Positions 16,440 to 25,007 of a stretch of 64,000 nt of DNA are shown here, one piece after another. The notes under the pieces were generated by a model. The model searched no databases. It saw only the letters and a list, made by a program, of their open reading frames with translations, and was not told the origin of the DNA. A program made the position numbers and the translations under genes. Where the stretch lies: contig NZ_JBJNRJ010000006.1 in NCBI RefSeq assembly GCF_046233715.1, forward strand, positions 62,001 to 126,000, read 5' to 3'. Numbering within the stretch: the stretch's first letter is position 1; each line of letters opens with the position of its first letter. This DNA comes from Trujillonella humicola (GTDB taxonomy: Bacteria > Actinomycetota > Actinomycetes > Mycobacteriales > Geodermatophilaceae).

Positions 16440-18766
16440 ACGGGGCTCCGGGTCGGCGGCAGCGGCACGGCCGCACCCTCCGGGGCGCCGCCGGGCTCGT
16501 CCCCGTCACGGCCGGCGCCGGACCGGCGGCGCAGCAGGAAGAGGATCCCGCGCCGCAGGAACAGCAGGCCCAGCAGCGCGGCCGCGCCGATCGTGATGGC
16601 GAGCGAGATGGTGCCGTAGGCGGTGCTGGTGACCTGCAGCTCCACCGGGTCGCCGAGCGGGTCACCGCTCGGGGTGGTCAGCGTGGCGGTGACGGCGAAG
16701 CGACCGGACTGGCGCACCTGGGCGGGCACCTGCAGCGTGGTCCGCTCCAGCGGTGCCAGTTGCTGCACCCCGATGTCCGACACCGACAGCCCGACCCCGC
16801 TGCGGGTGCGGATCTGCAGCCGCACCGCGACGGCGAAGGGCAGGTCGTTGCGCACGGTCAGCACCAGCGGCGCTTCGCTGGAGGCCAGGCTGTACGTGCC
16901 GTCGGCCGGGGAGAGCAGCGTGACCTCGTCGAGCAGGGACTCCATGGTGCTGCGCAGGTCCGCCGCGGCCCGTGCCGCGCGCAGGGGGTCGTCGGCGGTG
17001 GCCACCGACGTGGCACGCGCGGTGGCCGCGTCGAACGGGGCCAGCGCCGCGGCGGCGTCGCCGACGACCGCCCCGGCCAGGTCCTCGCGCGCCGCCACGG
17101 CGGCCCGGACGTCGGCGAGCGCGGCGGGCGCCAGGCCCGCCCGATCCCCGGGGGGGACCGGTCCGCCCGTGTCGGCGACCGGGCCGGCGAGCAGCTCGTC
17201 GAGGCCTGCGGTGCGGACGCCGGGGACCTGGGCGGTCGAGCTGACCAGCGCGGTCAGGTCGCCGGGCTCGGCGTCGAGCCCGCGCGGCGGCGCGACCAGC
17301 ACGGTGCGCAGGGCGAGCGGGTCCCCGCCGGGCTGGCGGGACAGCAGGGCCACCTCGGCGACGTAGCGCTGACCGGCGAGGCCGGGACCGCCGGCCGGGT
17401 GGCCGATCGCGCCGACCAGTGCGCCGAGCGTGGCGTCGGCCACCAGGCCCTCGGTGCCCTCGGCGAGCGGCGTGCGCGCCGCCGCCGCGCCGGCGTCCAG
17501 GCCGACCGCGGCCGCGCCGTCGGCCAGGCCGTCGGAGCTGACGACGACGGACGAGACACCGCCGGAACGCAGCACGCCCAGCGTCTGGCCGTGCACGCTG
17601 CCCCCGGCCGCCCACGCGAGGTCGGTGCGGGGCTCCACGTCGAGGACGTCGCGCAGGATCCGGGCGCCGGCTCCCGCCTGGTCGGCCGGCGGACCGCCCT
17701 CCTCCGGCAGGGCGGGCACGGCGGCGGCCGTCCCGGTGGCCGGCAGGCTGCGCGCGGCGACCTCGGGGAGCCCGGCGGTCGTGACGGCGTCGACGTCCAC
17801 GTCGCCGTAGGGCAGCGCCACCACCGGGTGGACGTCGGCCACCGTGCGCAGCCGGTCGAGGAAGGCCGCGGCGGCCGCCGTGCCCTCCCCGGCCGCGTCC
17901 TCCCCCGCGACGTCGTAGGGACCGGCGGCCATCACGTCCAGGGCCTCGACCAGGGCGGGGTCGACCGCGAGCGTCACCCGCGCGACCGGCTGGGGCGCCT
18001 GGCCGGGCACGGGAGCGGTCTCGGGGATCTGCTCCACCGCGGCGAGCAGCCGGTCCAGGCGGCCCCCGGACGCGACGACGTCGGCGAGGTCGTCGTCGGT
18101 GAACCGGCCGGCGGCGTCCCGGTGGGTGGGCTCCACGAGCGGCCACAGCCAGGCCACGGCCGTCGTCCCCACCGCCGGCGCGCCGACCTGGACGACGTAC
18201 GTGCCGACCTCCCCGACGCGGCTCTGCGCGCCGTCCGGGGTGGTGCCGTTGAGGTTGAGCAGGACCGGGTAGACGCCGTCCTCGGTCAGCTGGAGGTCGT
18301 CGGTGGTGGTCGTGTAGCGGTAGTCGAGGGACGCGCCGGCGGCGAGGGTGCCGGCGATGGGGAGGAACTCGGCGAAGGCGCGCGTCGCCGGCGGGTCGGC
18401 CTCGGCGGCGGCGAGCTCGGCGCGGCTGCGCAGCGGGTCCCCGCGCTGCAGCCGCAGGGCCAGCCCGGTCAGGTCCTGGCTGCCGGTGTTGGTCAGGGTC
18501 ACGCTCAGGGCGATCGTCCCGCCGGGCAGGACGGTCGCGGGCTCGACGCGCTCGACGGTGATGCGGACGGGGCGGTCGGGGTCGGGTGCGGCGTCGTCCC
18601 CCGGCGCGGCGGCCGCGACCGGCGCCAGGGGGCCGGCGGCGCCGGCGAGCAGTGGCAGTGCCAGCAGCAGGGCGACCACGGACCGCAGCAGCGCCCGGCG
18701 GGGGCGGGAGCGGCCGCCCCGGCGTGCGGTGCCGTGCCCCTGCGGAGTGTCGGGGCCGCGGCTCAC
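16436..18766 (-). CDS. DUF6049 family secreted, membrane-anchored protein
   Basis: This is the counterpart of the large protein encoded before mviN near actinobacterial origins (mycobacterial Rv3909 position); its function is unknown, but conserved linkage suggests a role with MurJ. It has 776 residues. A basic N-terminus and signal segment (LLRSVVALLLALPLLAGAAGPLAPVAAAAP) come first. An immunoglobulin-like stretch around 70-190 (VEPATVLPGGTIALSVTLTN) and a long Ala/Asp-rich middle follow. A second beta-rich region precedes the C-terminal helix (ISLAITIGAAALLGLLFLRRGILFLL) and a short cytoplasmic tail. GTGA overlaps occur at both ends, with the Nudix gene and murJ. Confidence 0.82.
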   Translation of the reverse strand: MSRGPDTPQGHGTARRGGRSRPRRALLRSVVALLLALPLLAGAAGPLAPVAAAAPGDDAAPDPDRPVRITVERVEPATVLPGGTIALSVTLTNTGSQDLTGLALRLQRGDPLRSRAELAAAEADPPATRAFAEFLPIAGTLAAGASLDYRYTTTTDDLQLTEDGVYPVLLNLNGTTPDGAQSRVGEVGTYVVQVGAPAVGTTAVAWLWPLVEPTHRDAAGRFTDDDLADVVASGGRLDRLLAAVEQIPETAPVPGQAPQPVARVTLAVDPALVEALDVMAAGPYDVAGEDAAGEGTAAAAAFLDRLRTVADVHPVVALPYGDVDVDAVTTAGLPEVAARSLPATGTAAAVPALPEEGGPPADQAGAGARILRDVLDVEPRTDLAWAAGGSVHGQTLGVLRSGGVSSVVVSSDGLADGAAAVGLDAGAAAARTPLAEGTEGLVADATLGALVGAIGHPAGGPGLAGQRYVAEVALLSRQPGGDPLALRTVLVAPPRGLDAEPGDLTALVSSTAQVPGVRTAGLDELLAGPVADTGGPVPPGDRAGLAPAALADVRAAVAAREDLAGAVVGDAAAALAPFDAATARATSVATADDPLRAARAAADLRSTMESLLDEVTLLSPADGTYSLASSEAPLVLTVRNDLPFAVAVRLQIRTRSGVGLSVSDIGVQQLAPLERTTLQVPAQVRQSGRFAVTATLTTPSGDPLGDPVELQVTSTAYGTISLAITIGAAALLGLLFLRRGILFLLRRRSGAGRDGDEPGGAPEGAAVPLPPTRSPV

Positions 18767-19239
18767 GCGCTGTCGGCGAGCAGCGCCGGGGCACGCTCGA
18801 CGAGCGCCCGCTCGTCGGCGTAGGCCAGGCGCTGGCTCAGCTCGTCCAGCGGCACCCAGGCGACCTCGGTGACCTCGACGTCGGCGTCGGAGAGCGCGCC
18901 GCCGATCGCGCGGAGCAGGAAGTGGTGGACCGTCTTGTGCACGCGCCGGCCGTCGGCCACGAACCAGAAGTCGATGATGCCCAGCGGAGCGAGGACCTCG
19001 CCGATGATGCCGGTCTCCTCGGCGACCTCCCGGACCGCGGTGTCCTCCGGCGTCTCGCCCTCCTCGATGTGCCCCTTGGGCAGCGACCAGAGGAGCCGGC
19101 CACGGCGGTCGGTGCGGCCGATCAGGGCAGCGCGGGGCCCGGTCACCCCGTCGTCGGCGACCACCAGGCCCCCGGCGGAGGTCTCGTCGACCCGGCGCAG
19201 CCGGCGGCCGGGGCGTCCGCGTCCGCCCGTCCCAGCCAT
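18763..19239 (-). CDS. Nudix hydrolase (MutT4-position)
   Basis: This Nudix-fold pyrophosphohydrolase has 158 residues. The Nudix box is complete: GHIEEGETPEDTAVREVAEETGI (about residues 64-86), with the REVAEE catalytic glutamates. It sits divergently from pcnA and ahead of the DUF6049-murJ genes, the place mutT4 (Rv3908) holds in mycobacteria. The substrate (oxidized nucleotide, ADP-ribose or other) cannot be deduced. The ATG at 19239 has no clear ribosome site, so a leaderless or nearby alternative start is possible. Confidence 0.87.
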   Translation of the reverse strand: MAGTGGRGRPGRRLRRVDETSAGGLVVADDGVTGPRAALIGRTDRRGRLLWSLPKGHIEEGETPEDTAVREVAEETGIIGEVLAPLGIIDFWFVADGRRVHKTVHHFLLRAIGGALSDADVEVTEVAWVPLDELSQRLAYADERALVERAPALLADSA

Positions 19240-19337
19240 GCCAGGAGGGTAGCGCGCGTCGGGCGGTGGCTCCGGGAGCATCGCGGCGCCGGTGGCTCCC
19301 GTCCGCGGAGCCCGGACGGGGCCGGCGGGCGCGGCAC

Positions 19338-19343
19338 TACCCT
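19338..19343 (+). promoter_or_regulatory. -10 element of leaderless pcnA promoter
   Basis: TACCCT fits the actinobacterial TANNNT -10. It ends 8 bases before the pcnA GTG, so transcription should begin at or next to the start codon. No ribosome site precedes the GTG. Confidence 0.6.
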
Positions 19344-19351
19344 GGCTCGTC

Positions 19352-20854
19352 GTGTCCGAGCAGCCCCCGGGTCCTCCCGTCGTCGAGCCGGTGCCCGCCG
19401 CCGTCCAGGAGACCGTGCGGGCCCTCGTCGACGTCTCACCCGTGCTGGCCGAGCTCGGCGACCGCTTCGCCGCGGCCGGGTTCCAGGCGCACCTGGTCGG
19501 CGGCTCGGTGCGCGACGCGCTGCTGGCCGCCGGCGCCGGGCCGGCGGGGGTGCCCGGCGACCTCGACGTCACCACCGACGCCCGGCCCGAGCAGACCCTC
19601 GAGCTGCTGCGGGGGTGGGCGGGTTCCACGTGGAACCAGGGGATCGCCTTCGGGACGGTCGGTGCCGAGGTGCGCGGCGTCCGGCTGGAGATCACCACCT
19701 TCCGGGCCGACCGGTACGACCGGGAGTCGCGCAACCCGGAGGTCGCCTGGGGCACCTCGCTGCTCGACGACCTGGTCCGCCGCGACTTCACCGTGAACGC
19801 CATGGCGGTGTCCCTGGGCTCCGACCGGACGGTGACCGACCCCTTCGGCGGTCTCGGCGACCTGCTGGCCCGCCGGCTGCGGACCCCGGGCGCGGCCGCG
19901 GACTCCTTCGCCGACGACCCGCTGCGCATGCTGCGGGCGGTGCGCTTCGTGGCCCAGCTCGGCCTCGTGCCGGACGACGAGGTGGTGTCGGCGATGACCG
20001 GCATGGCCGGCGAGCTCGCGCGGATCACGCCGGAGCGGGTGCAGGCGGAGCTGTCGAAGACGCTGCTGCAGGACTCGCCGCGCGCCGCGCTGGAGCTCTT
20101 CGTCGACACGGGGCTGGCCGACGTCGTCCTCCCCGAGGTCGCGGCGCTGCGGATGGAGATCGACGAGCACCACCAGCACAAGGACGTCTACACGCACTCG
20201 CTGACGGTGCTCGACCAGGCGATCGCCCGGGAGCGGGCGCTGGCCGCCGAGGGTGCTCCGGGCGTGGAGAGCCCGGACCTGGTGCTGCGGCTGGCGGCGC
20301 TCCTGCACGACATCGGCAAGCCGGCGACCCGCCGGCACGAGGCCCGCGGCCGGGTGTCCTTCCACCACCACGAGGTGGTCGGGGCCAAGCTCGTGCGCAA
20401 GCGGCTGACGGCGCTGCGCTACCCGAAGGACGTCGTCGAGGCGGTCGCCCGGCTGACCTTCCTGCACCTGCGCTTCCACGGCTACGGACGCGGCGAGTGG
20501 ACCGACTCGGCGGTGCGCCGCTACGTGACCGACGCCGGTGACCTGCTCCCGCGCCTGCACACGCTGGTCCGCTCGGACTGCACGACCCGCAACAAGCGGC
20601 GCGCGACCACGCTGGCGGCGACCTACGACTCGCTGGAGCGGCGCATCGCGGAGCTGTCGGCGGCCGAGGACCTCGCGCGGGTGCGGCCGGACCTCGACGG
20701 CAACGCGATCATGGAGATCCTCGGGATCGGTCCGGGCCGCGAGGTCGGCGAGGCGTGGCGGCACCTCAAGGAGCTGCGGCTCGAGCACGGGCCGCTGGAC
20801 CCCGACGAGGCCGAGGCCGAGCTCCGCCGCTGGTGGTCCGAGCGCGGAGGCTGA
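19352..20854 (+). CDS. pcnA: CCA tRNA nucleotidyltransferase
   Basis: This enzyme adds or repairs the 3' CCA of tRNAs. It has 500 residues from a GTG start. The nucleotidyltransferase head has HLVGGSVRDALL and the metal-binding PGDLDVTTDARP (DxD), followed by RRDFTVNAMAVSL. The RNA-binding helical region includes DDPLRMLRAVRFVAQL. A C-terminal HD domain has LRLAALLHDIGKPATR and FHHHEVVGAKLVRKRL. A perfect parS palindrome lies inside the gene at 19623-19636, translated as STW within AGSTWNQG. It is divergent from the Nudix gene, as in other actinobacteria. Confidence 0.94.
   Translation: MSEQPPGPPVVEPVPAAVQETVRALVDVSPVLAELGDRFAAAGFQAHLVGGSVRDALLAAGAGPAGVPGDLDVTTDARPEQTLELLRGWAGSTWNQGIAFGTVGAEVRGVRLEITTFRADRYDRESRNPEVAWGTSLLDDLVRRDFTVNAMAVSLGSDRTVTDPFGGLGDLLARRLRTPGAAADSFADDPLRMLRAVRFVAQLGLVPDDEVVSAMTGMAGELARITPERVQAELSKTLLQDSPRAALELFVDTGLADVVLPEVAALRMEIDEHHQHKDVYTHSLTVLDQAIARERALAAEGAPGVESPDLVLRLAALLHDIGKPATRRHEARGRVSFHHHEVVGAKLVRKRLTALRYPKDVVEAVARLTFLHLRFHGYGRGEWTDSAVRRYVTDAGDLLPRLHTLVRSDCTTRNKRRATTLAATYDSLERRIAELSAAEDLARVRPDLDGNAIMEILGIGPGREVGEAWRHLKELRLEHGPLDPDEAEAELRRWWSERGG
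19623..19636. other. parS: parS-like site 3, inside pcnA
   Basis: Perfect GTTCCACGTGGAAC palindrome within the pcnA coding region, encoding residues around Ser-Thr-Trp-Asn. It is identical to the two sites ahead of parA. Confidence 0.8.
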
Positions 20855-20866
20855 GCGGAGTGCCAC

Positions 20867-20895
20867 AGTGCAGGAAACCTCGCTCGTCGCACTCC
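20867..20895 (+). repeat. 29-bp direct repeat, left copy
   Basis: The 29-mer starts AGTGCAGGAAACCTCGC, has a variable 5-base centre (TCGTC here) and ends GCACTCC. It is identical outside the centre to the copy at 21894-21922. In this copy flanking CCACAGTG (20863-20870) and CACTGTGG (20895-20902) add an 8-bp inverted repeat. It lies just after pcnA and before the DUF559-type gene. Confidence 0.8.
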
Positions 20896-20945
20896 ACTGT
20901 GGATGACGGGAGCGCGACCGGACCGCTTCCCGCCACTCTCCGCCG

Positions 20946-21881
20946 GTGCACATGCCGCCCATCGCCCTCGGCGGCGAGCAGGTCGCCCCGCGCCACCTGC
21001 TCACCACCGCGGGTCTGAGCAACTACCGGCTGCGGACCGCCGTGGCATCCGGGCGCTGGCAGGAGCCCCTGCCAGGGGTCTTCGTCAGCCACTCCGGTCC
21101 CCTCACCCGCCGCGAGCGGTGGTGTGCGGCGCTGTACTACGCGGGACCCGGATCCGTGCTGTCCCACCGCAGCGCGCTGCTCGCCCGGGGGTGCCGGATC
21201 CACGAGCTGGCGAGCACGACTCGCGCGGCGGGGGTGCGCGGTGAGTACCGGGTCCCCCCAGAGGGCGGTCTCGTCGAGGTGACCACCCGCCACGGCCACC
21301 ACGTCCGCTCCCGGAGCTTCGTCGTCGTCCACCAGAGCCGTCGGCCTCTCGACACGGTCCACGAGGTGGGCGGGCTGCCTGTCGCTGCTCCGGCACGGGC
21401 CGCGGTCGACGCGGCGGTCACCGCGAGGCGGCGGGGTGACGTCGACCACGTGGTGGCCGACGTGCTCCAGCGCGACCTCTGCACCGTGCCTGCGCTCGAG
21501 GCGGAGGCCGCCCGGCTGGGCAGACGCCTGACACCGTGGCTCCAGGTCGCGCTCGCCGATGCGCGTCGCGGGATGCGGTCCGTCGGTGAAGCGGATCTCC
21601 GCCGGGTCGTCCTGGCCGCAGGGCTGCCCGAGCCCGAGTGGGGAGCAGCGGTCGTCACGCGGAGCGGGACGTACTTCGTGGACGCCCTGTGGCGGGACCG
21701 TGGCGTCGCGGTCGAGGCGGACGGCGCGGCGTTCCACCTGTCCGCGGAGGACTGGGCACACGACCTCGTCCGGCAGAACGCCGTCCTGGGTGAGGGGCTC
21801 GTGCTCCTCCGCTACCCGGTGCGCCGCCTGCGCGAGACCCCGGACGTGTGCGGAGCCGAGATCGCCGCACTGGTCACGTGA
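20946..21881 (+). CDS. AbiEi-like N-terminus plus DUF559/Vsr-like endonuclease-fold protein
   Basis: A 311-residue member of an abundant, poorly understood actinobacterial family. The N-terminus (GGEQVAPRHLLTTAGLSNYRLRTAVASGRWQEPLPGVFVSHSG) resembles the winged-helix domain of AbiEi-type antitoxins. The C-terminal third has a PD-(D/E)xK-like core: TYFVDALWRDRGVAVEADGAAFH supplies Asp and Glu-x-Asp, and a late helix (WAHDLVRQNAVLGEGLVLLRYPVRRL) follows, as in DUF559 and Vsr nucleases. The gene is bracketed by two 29-bp direct repeats. It starts with GTG; ATG at 20952 is an alternative. Function unknown; a nuclease is likely on fold alone. Confidence 0.75.
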   Translation: MHMPPIALGGEQVAPRHLLTTAGLSNYRLRTAVASGRWQEPLPGVFVSHSGPLTRRERWCAALYYAGPGSVLSHRSALLARGCRIHELASTTRAAGVRGEYRVPPEGGLVEVTTRHGHHVRSRSFVVVHQSRRPLDTVHEVGGLPVAAPARAAVDAAVTARRRGDVDHVVADVLQRDLCTVPALEAEAARLGRRLTPWLQVALADARRGMRSVGEADLRRVVLAAGLPEPEWGAAVVTRSGTYFVDALWRDRGVAVEADGAAFHLSAEDWAHDLVRQNAVLGEGLVLLRYPVRRLRETPDVCGAEIAALVT

Positions 21882-23175
21882 CCGGAGTGCCGGAGTGCAG
21901 GAAACCTCGCCTGGCGCACTCCGCGTAGGTGGCGGCGGCGAGGAGGTAGGTGGCGGCCACCCCGAGGACGACGCCCGAGGAGACGCCGGACTCGGGCAGC
22001 AGCAGCGCCCCCGCCACCACCGCCGCGACGAACGTGATGTTGACCAGCGTGTCGTACACGGAGAAGACCCGGCCGCGGTGGTCGTCGTCGACCGCCTCCT
22101 GCAGGGTGGTGTCCACGCAGATCTTCACGCCCTGCCCGACGAACCCGAGCAGGAAGCCGAGGGCGACCGCGGTGGGCGGGACGAACGGCAGCCCGAGCGC
22201 GAGCTGGCCCACGCCGCCGGTCGCCAGCAGCGCGGTCACCCAGCGCGGCTTCCCGATCCGCCGGACCGCTCGCGGAGTGACGGCGGCCGCGAGGAGCGCC
22301 CCGGCCGCGCCGAGGGCCAGCACCTGGCCCGCCCCGGCCAGCCCGGTGGGCAGCAGCGGTCCCCACGCGGGGAAGGTGTTGCGGTACAGGAGCAGCGTCA
22401 TCAGCGTGAAGAAGCCGAAGCAGACCCGGTGGACGGCGATCGCGGCGAGTGCGGCGGCCGCCGGCGGGATCGCGGCCACGTGCCGGGCGCCGGCCACCAT
22501 GCCGCGCAGCACGTCACCGGCGGACAGCCGGGCAGCGCCCAGCGAGTGGTCCGGGCCGAGGTGCCGCCGGGAGAACCCTGCGGCGGTCAGCGCCGCGGCG
22601 GTGTAGGGCAGGGCCGCTGCCGCGGCCACCGCGGTGTAGGCGGCGTCCCCGGAGCCCGCGACCGCGGCGACGCCCACGGCCACGCCTCCCCCGACCACCG
22701 ACGCCGCGGTCCCGGCCGTGGTCGAGAAGGCGTTGGCCGAGACCAGCCACTGCCGTTCGACCGTGTGCGGCAGCCCGGCCGAGAGCGCGGCCAGCAGGAA
22801 CCGGTTGACGGCGAAGACGAGCAGCCCGGTCACGTAGAAGGGGACGCCGGCCACCCCGCCGGCGATCAGCGCGGCCACCGCGAGCACCAGCACGGCGCGC
22901 ACCAGGTTGGCGGCGAGCAGGACCTGGCGGCGGCTCCACCGGTCCAGCCACACCCCCGCGAAGGGCCCCACCAGCGAGTAGGGGAGCAGCAGGACGGCGA
23001 ATCCCGCCGCGACGGCGGCCGGGTCGGCGGCGCGCTGGGGGTTGAACAGCACCGTGCCGGCGAGGGCGGCCTGGAAGACGCCGTCGCCGAACTGGGACAG
23101 CAGCCGCGTGGTGAGCAGGCGGCGGAAGTCGCTCCGGCCGAACAGCTGCCGGACCCGGCTCCGCGCCTGCTGCAC
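21874..23175 (-). CDS. MFS transporter
   Basis: A 433-residue major facilitator with about 12 hydrophobic segments. The conserved inter-helix loop is GVWLDRWSRRQVLLAANLVRA (about residues 75-95). The middle loop (GFSRRHLGPDHSLGAARLSAGDVLRGMVAGARHV) and the late motif DDDHRGRVFSVYDTLVN, typical of drug/proton antiporter-like members, follow. Its position before yqgE matches mycobacterial Rv0037c. The last residues (ECARRGFLHSGTPVT) are encoded by the 29-bp repeat, and the stop overlaps the convergent DUF559 gene by 8 bp. Substrate unknown. Confidence 0.85.
   Translation of the reverse strand: MQQARSRVRQLFGRSDFRRLLTTRLLSQFGDGVFQAALAGTVLFNPQRAADPAAVAAGFAVLLLPYSLVGPFAGVWLDRWSRRQVLLAANLVRAVLVLAVAALIAGGVAGVPFYVTGLLVFAVNRFLLAALSAGLPHTVERQWLVSANAFSTTAGTAASVVGGGVAVGVAAVAGSGDAAYTAVAAAAALPYTAAALTAAGFSRRHLGPDHSLGAARLSAGDVLRGMVAGARHVAAIPPAAAALAAIAVHRVCFGFFTLMTLLLYRNTFPAWGPLLPTGLAGAGQVLALGAAGALLAAAVTPRAVRRIGKPRWVTALLATGGVGQLALGLPFVPPTAVALGFLLGFVGQGVKICVDTTLQEAVDDDHRGRVFSVYDTLVNITFVAAVVAGALLLPESGVSSGVVLGVAATYLLAAATYAECARRGFLHSGTPVT
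21894..21922 (+). repeat. 29-bp direct repeat, right copy
   Basis: Same 29-mer as at 20867 with centre CTGGC. In this copy CGGAGTGC (21891-21898) pairs with GCACTCCG (21916-21923). It falls inside the C-terminal codons of the MFS gene and 12 bp after the DUF559 stop, so the repeats bracket the DUF559 gene in direct orientation. Confidence 0.8.
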
Positions 23176-23285
23176 GCGGTCACCCTAGGTCGGCGCCCGT
23201 GCCAGGCCGTGACCGCCGCCCCGCTGTCCCCCGGTCGCGCGCCTCGACCGGTCACGACCCTGTCGGGTGGGGCACACTGAGGGCG

Positions 23286-23945
23286 ATGAGCACCCTGCCC
23301 GATCCCGAGTACGGACCGCCCGCGCGGCCCGCCACGGGGCGCCGCCGTCCGGACGCGGTGCCGTCGTTGTCGACCGGCTCGGTCGAGGACGTCCGGCCGG
23401 GGTCGCTGCTGGTCGCGATGCCGTCGCTCACCGACCCGACCTTCGCCGGCAGCGTGGTCTACGTGCTCGACCACAACGAGACCGGCACGTTGGGTGTCGT
23501 GCTCGGCCGGCCGAGCCAGGTGGCGATCCGCGACGTCCTGCCCGGGTGGTGCGACCTCGCCGTCGAGCCCGGCGTGTTCCACGTGGGCGGGCCCTGCGAG
23601 ACCGACACGGCGCTGTGCCTGGCCGCCAGCCCGCGCGGCCCCCTCACCGGGGACAGCGGCCTGCGGCGGGTCGCAGGCGAGGTGTGCCTGGTCGACCTCG
23701 ACGTCGACCCGGTGGAGCTGGAGGGCCTGGTGACCGGGCTGCGGGTGTTCGCCGGCTACGCCGGCTGGTCCCCCGGTCAGCTCGCCGACGAGGTCGCCGA
23801 GGGCGCCTGGGCGTGCGTCGACGGCTCGCCGGACGACGTCCTGACCGACCTGGCCGGCCCGCAGCTGTGGCGGCGGGTCCTGGGCCGGCAGACCGGCCGG
23901 CTCGGCGTCCTCTCGACCGCCCCGGCCGACCCGTCCGCCAACTGA
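23286..23945 (+). CDS. YqgE/AlgH family protein
   Basis: A conserved protein of unknown biochemical function (UPF0301), 219 residues. The typical start is VRPGSLLVAMPSLTDPTFAGSVVYVLDHNETGTLGVVLGRPS. It is followed by the family motif VFHVGGPCETDTALCLAA and LRVFAGYAGWSPGQLADEVAEGAW, which marks the C-terminal half. The N-terminal 35 residues are an extension. The ATG at 23286 lies only about 10 bases after a likely TSS, without a strong ribosome site. Divergent from the MFS gene, as in mycobacteria (Rv0037c/Rv0038). Confidence 0.9.
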   Translation: MSTLPDPEYGPPARPATGRRRPDAVPSLSTGSVEDVRPGSLLVAMPSLTDPTFAGSVVYVLDHNETGTLGVVLGRPSQVAIRDVLPGWCDLAVEPGVFHVGGPCETDTALCLAASPRGPLTGDSGLRRVAGEVCLVDLDVDPVELEGLVTGLRVFAGYAGWSPGQLADEVAEGAWACVDGSPDDVLTDLAGPQLWRRVLGRQTGRLGVLSTAPADPSAN

Positions 23946-24004
23946 GCCCCACCGGACCCGTCGCCGTGCAGCGCGGCCGGCTGGGATCTGGTAGGAAAGA
24001 CGTC

Positions 24005-24041
24005 GGAGAGGGGCGGTCTGGGGAAGAGGCCGCCCCTCTCC
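24005..24041. terminator. bidirectional terminator between yqgE and lipoprotein gene
   Basis: GGAGAGGGGCGG (24005-24016) and CCGCCCCTCTCC (24030-24041) form a perfect 12-bp stem with a 13-base loop, between convergent genes. Confidence 0.8.
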
Positions 24042-24103
24042 GCACGTCCGGGCCCGGATCGCCCCCGCCCGGATCGCGCCGATCCTGGCGCCTGCCGGGA
24101 GCT

Positions 24104-24880
24104 CTAGAGCCCGACGGCCGCGAGCAGTTCCGGGTGAGCCGCGCCGTCCACCGTCTCCCCCTCCGGCGGAGGGGGGATGTCACGGGGCCCGTGGTCGGCG
24201 AGCGACACCGTGACCGGGAGCTCCTGGCCGGGCAGCTCGGTGACGTACTGCACCAGCAGGTCCGAGGAACCGTCGACGGCGACCGTCCACCCCGCCGGTG
24301 AGGCGAAGACGCTGCTGAGCCGGCCGTCGATGGACCGCTGGCCCTCCCACGTGTAGTCACCGGTGCGGAAGGCGGCCGGGTCGTCGTCCTCGGCGGTGGC
24401 GAGGTTGAGGACGAGCCGCACCAGCACGTCGGCCAGCGGCGCGCTGGCGTCGGCGCCGACCGGGGCGGCGGGCCTGCGCACGTAGGTCGCGGGCGGCAGC
24501 TCCGCGGCGGTCAGCGCCTCCGCGAGGCCGGGCACGTCGCCGAACCAGAGGGCGTCGGCGGTGAAGAAGACGGTGCGGACGTCGTCCGGGCGGCCGTCCC
24601 CGTGGCTGGTGACCGCCTGCGCCCGGCCGACGTCGTCGCTGTAGTCGATCTCGCCGGTCAGCGTGAGCACGGAGCCCTCGGCGAACGGGGCCGCGACGAC
24701 GAAGTCGGCGCCACCGGCCTCCTCGTTGGCCGCCAGCACCCCGGCCAGGACGCCGGCCTCGGCATCGGTCACCGGGTCGCCGGGCTCCCGGTCGGCCGCC
24801 CCTGCCGAGCAGGCGGCCCCGCACAGCAGGGCGCCGGCGAGGCCCGCGGCCAGCAGGGCGGGACGACGGCGCGGCGGCAT
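24104..24880 (-). CDS. LppX/LprAFG-like lipoprotein
   Basis: A 258-residue exported protein with an N-terminal signal (PPRRRPALLAAGLAGALLCGAAC) ending in Cys, consistent with a lipoprotein although the lipobox is imperfect (Gly-Ala-Ala-Cys). The mature part has the alternating beta pattern of the LppX_LprAFG family (VLTLTGEIDYSD, VFFTADALWFGDVPGLAEAL, GQRSIDGRLSSVFASPAGWTVAVDGSSDLLVQYVTELPG). That family binds lipids or glycolipids in mycobacteria. The assignment rests on layout and is moderate. The start at 24880 is chosen so the signal is N-terminal. Confidence 0.7.
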   Translation of the reverse strand: MPPRRRPALLAAGLAGALLCGAACSAGAADREPGDPVTDAEAGVLAGVLAANEEAGGADFVVAAPFAEGSVLTLTGEIDYSDDVGRAQAVTSHGDGRPDDVRTVFFTADALWFGDVPGLAEALTAAELPPATYVRRPAAPVGADASAPLADVLVRLVLNLATAEDDDPAAFRTGDYTWEGQRSIDGRLSSVFASPAGWTVAVDGSSDLLVQYVTELPGQELPVTVSLADHGPRDIPPPPEGETVDGAAHPELLAAVGL

Positions 24881-24954
24881 GCGGTCAGCGTAGGCAGCAC
24901 GCGGGCCGCCGACCGGCGCACACGCGGCGCGGGCCACCGGGTCCGGGGAACGCG

Positions 24955-24988
24955 ACAGGGCCCGTCCCCGGCCGGGGGCGGGCCCTGT
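24955..24988. terminator. terminator downstream of ino1
   Basis: ACAGGGCCCG (from 24955) pairs with CGGGCCCTGT (ending 24988), with further GC pairing inside. The hairpin lies 20 bases past the ino1 stop on the minus strand. Confidence 0.75.
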
Positions 24989-25007
24989 GGCGCTCGGGCT
25001 CGGGCGG

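Noticed and set aside
21103..21658. Minus-strand frames opposite the DUF559 gene
   Set aside because: They are shadows without start sites or conserved motifs.
23575..23588. Further parS candidate GTTCCACGTGGGCG in yqgE
   Set aside because: Only 11 of 14 positions match and the palindrome is broken; it is better explained by coding constraint.
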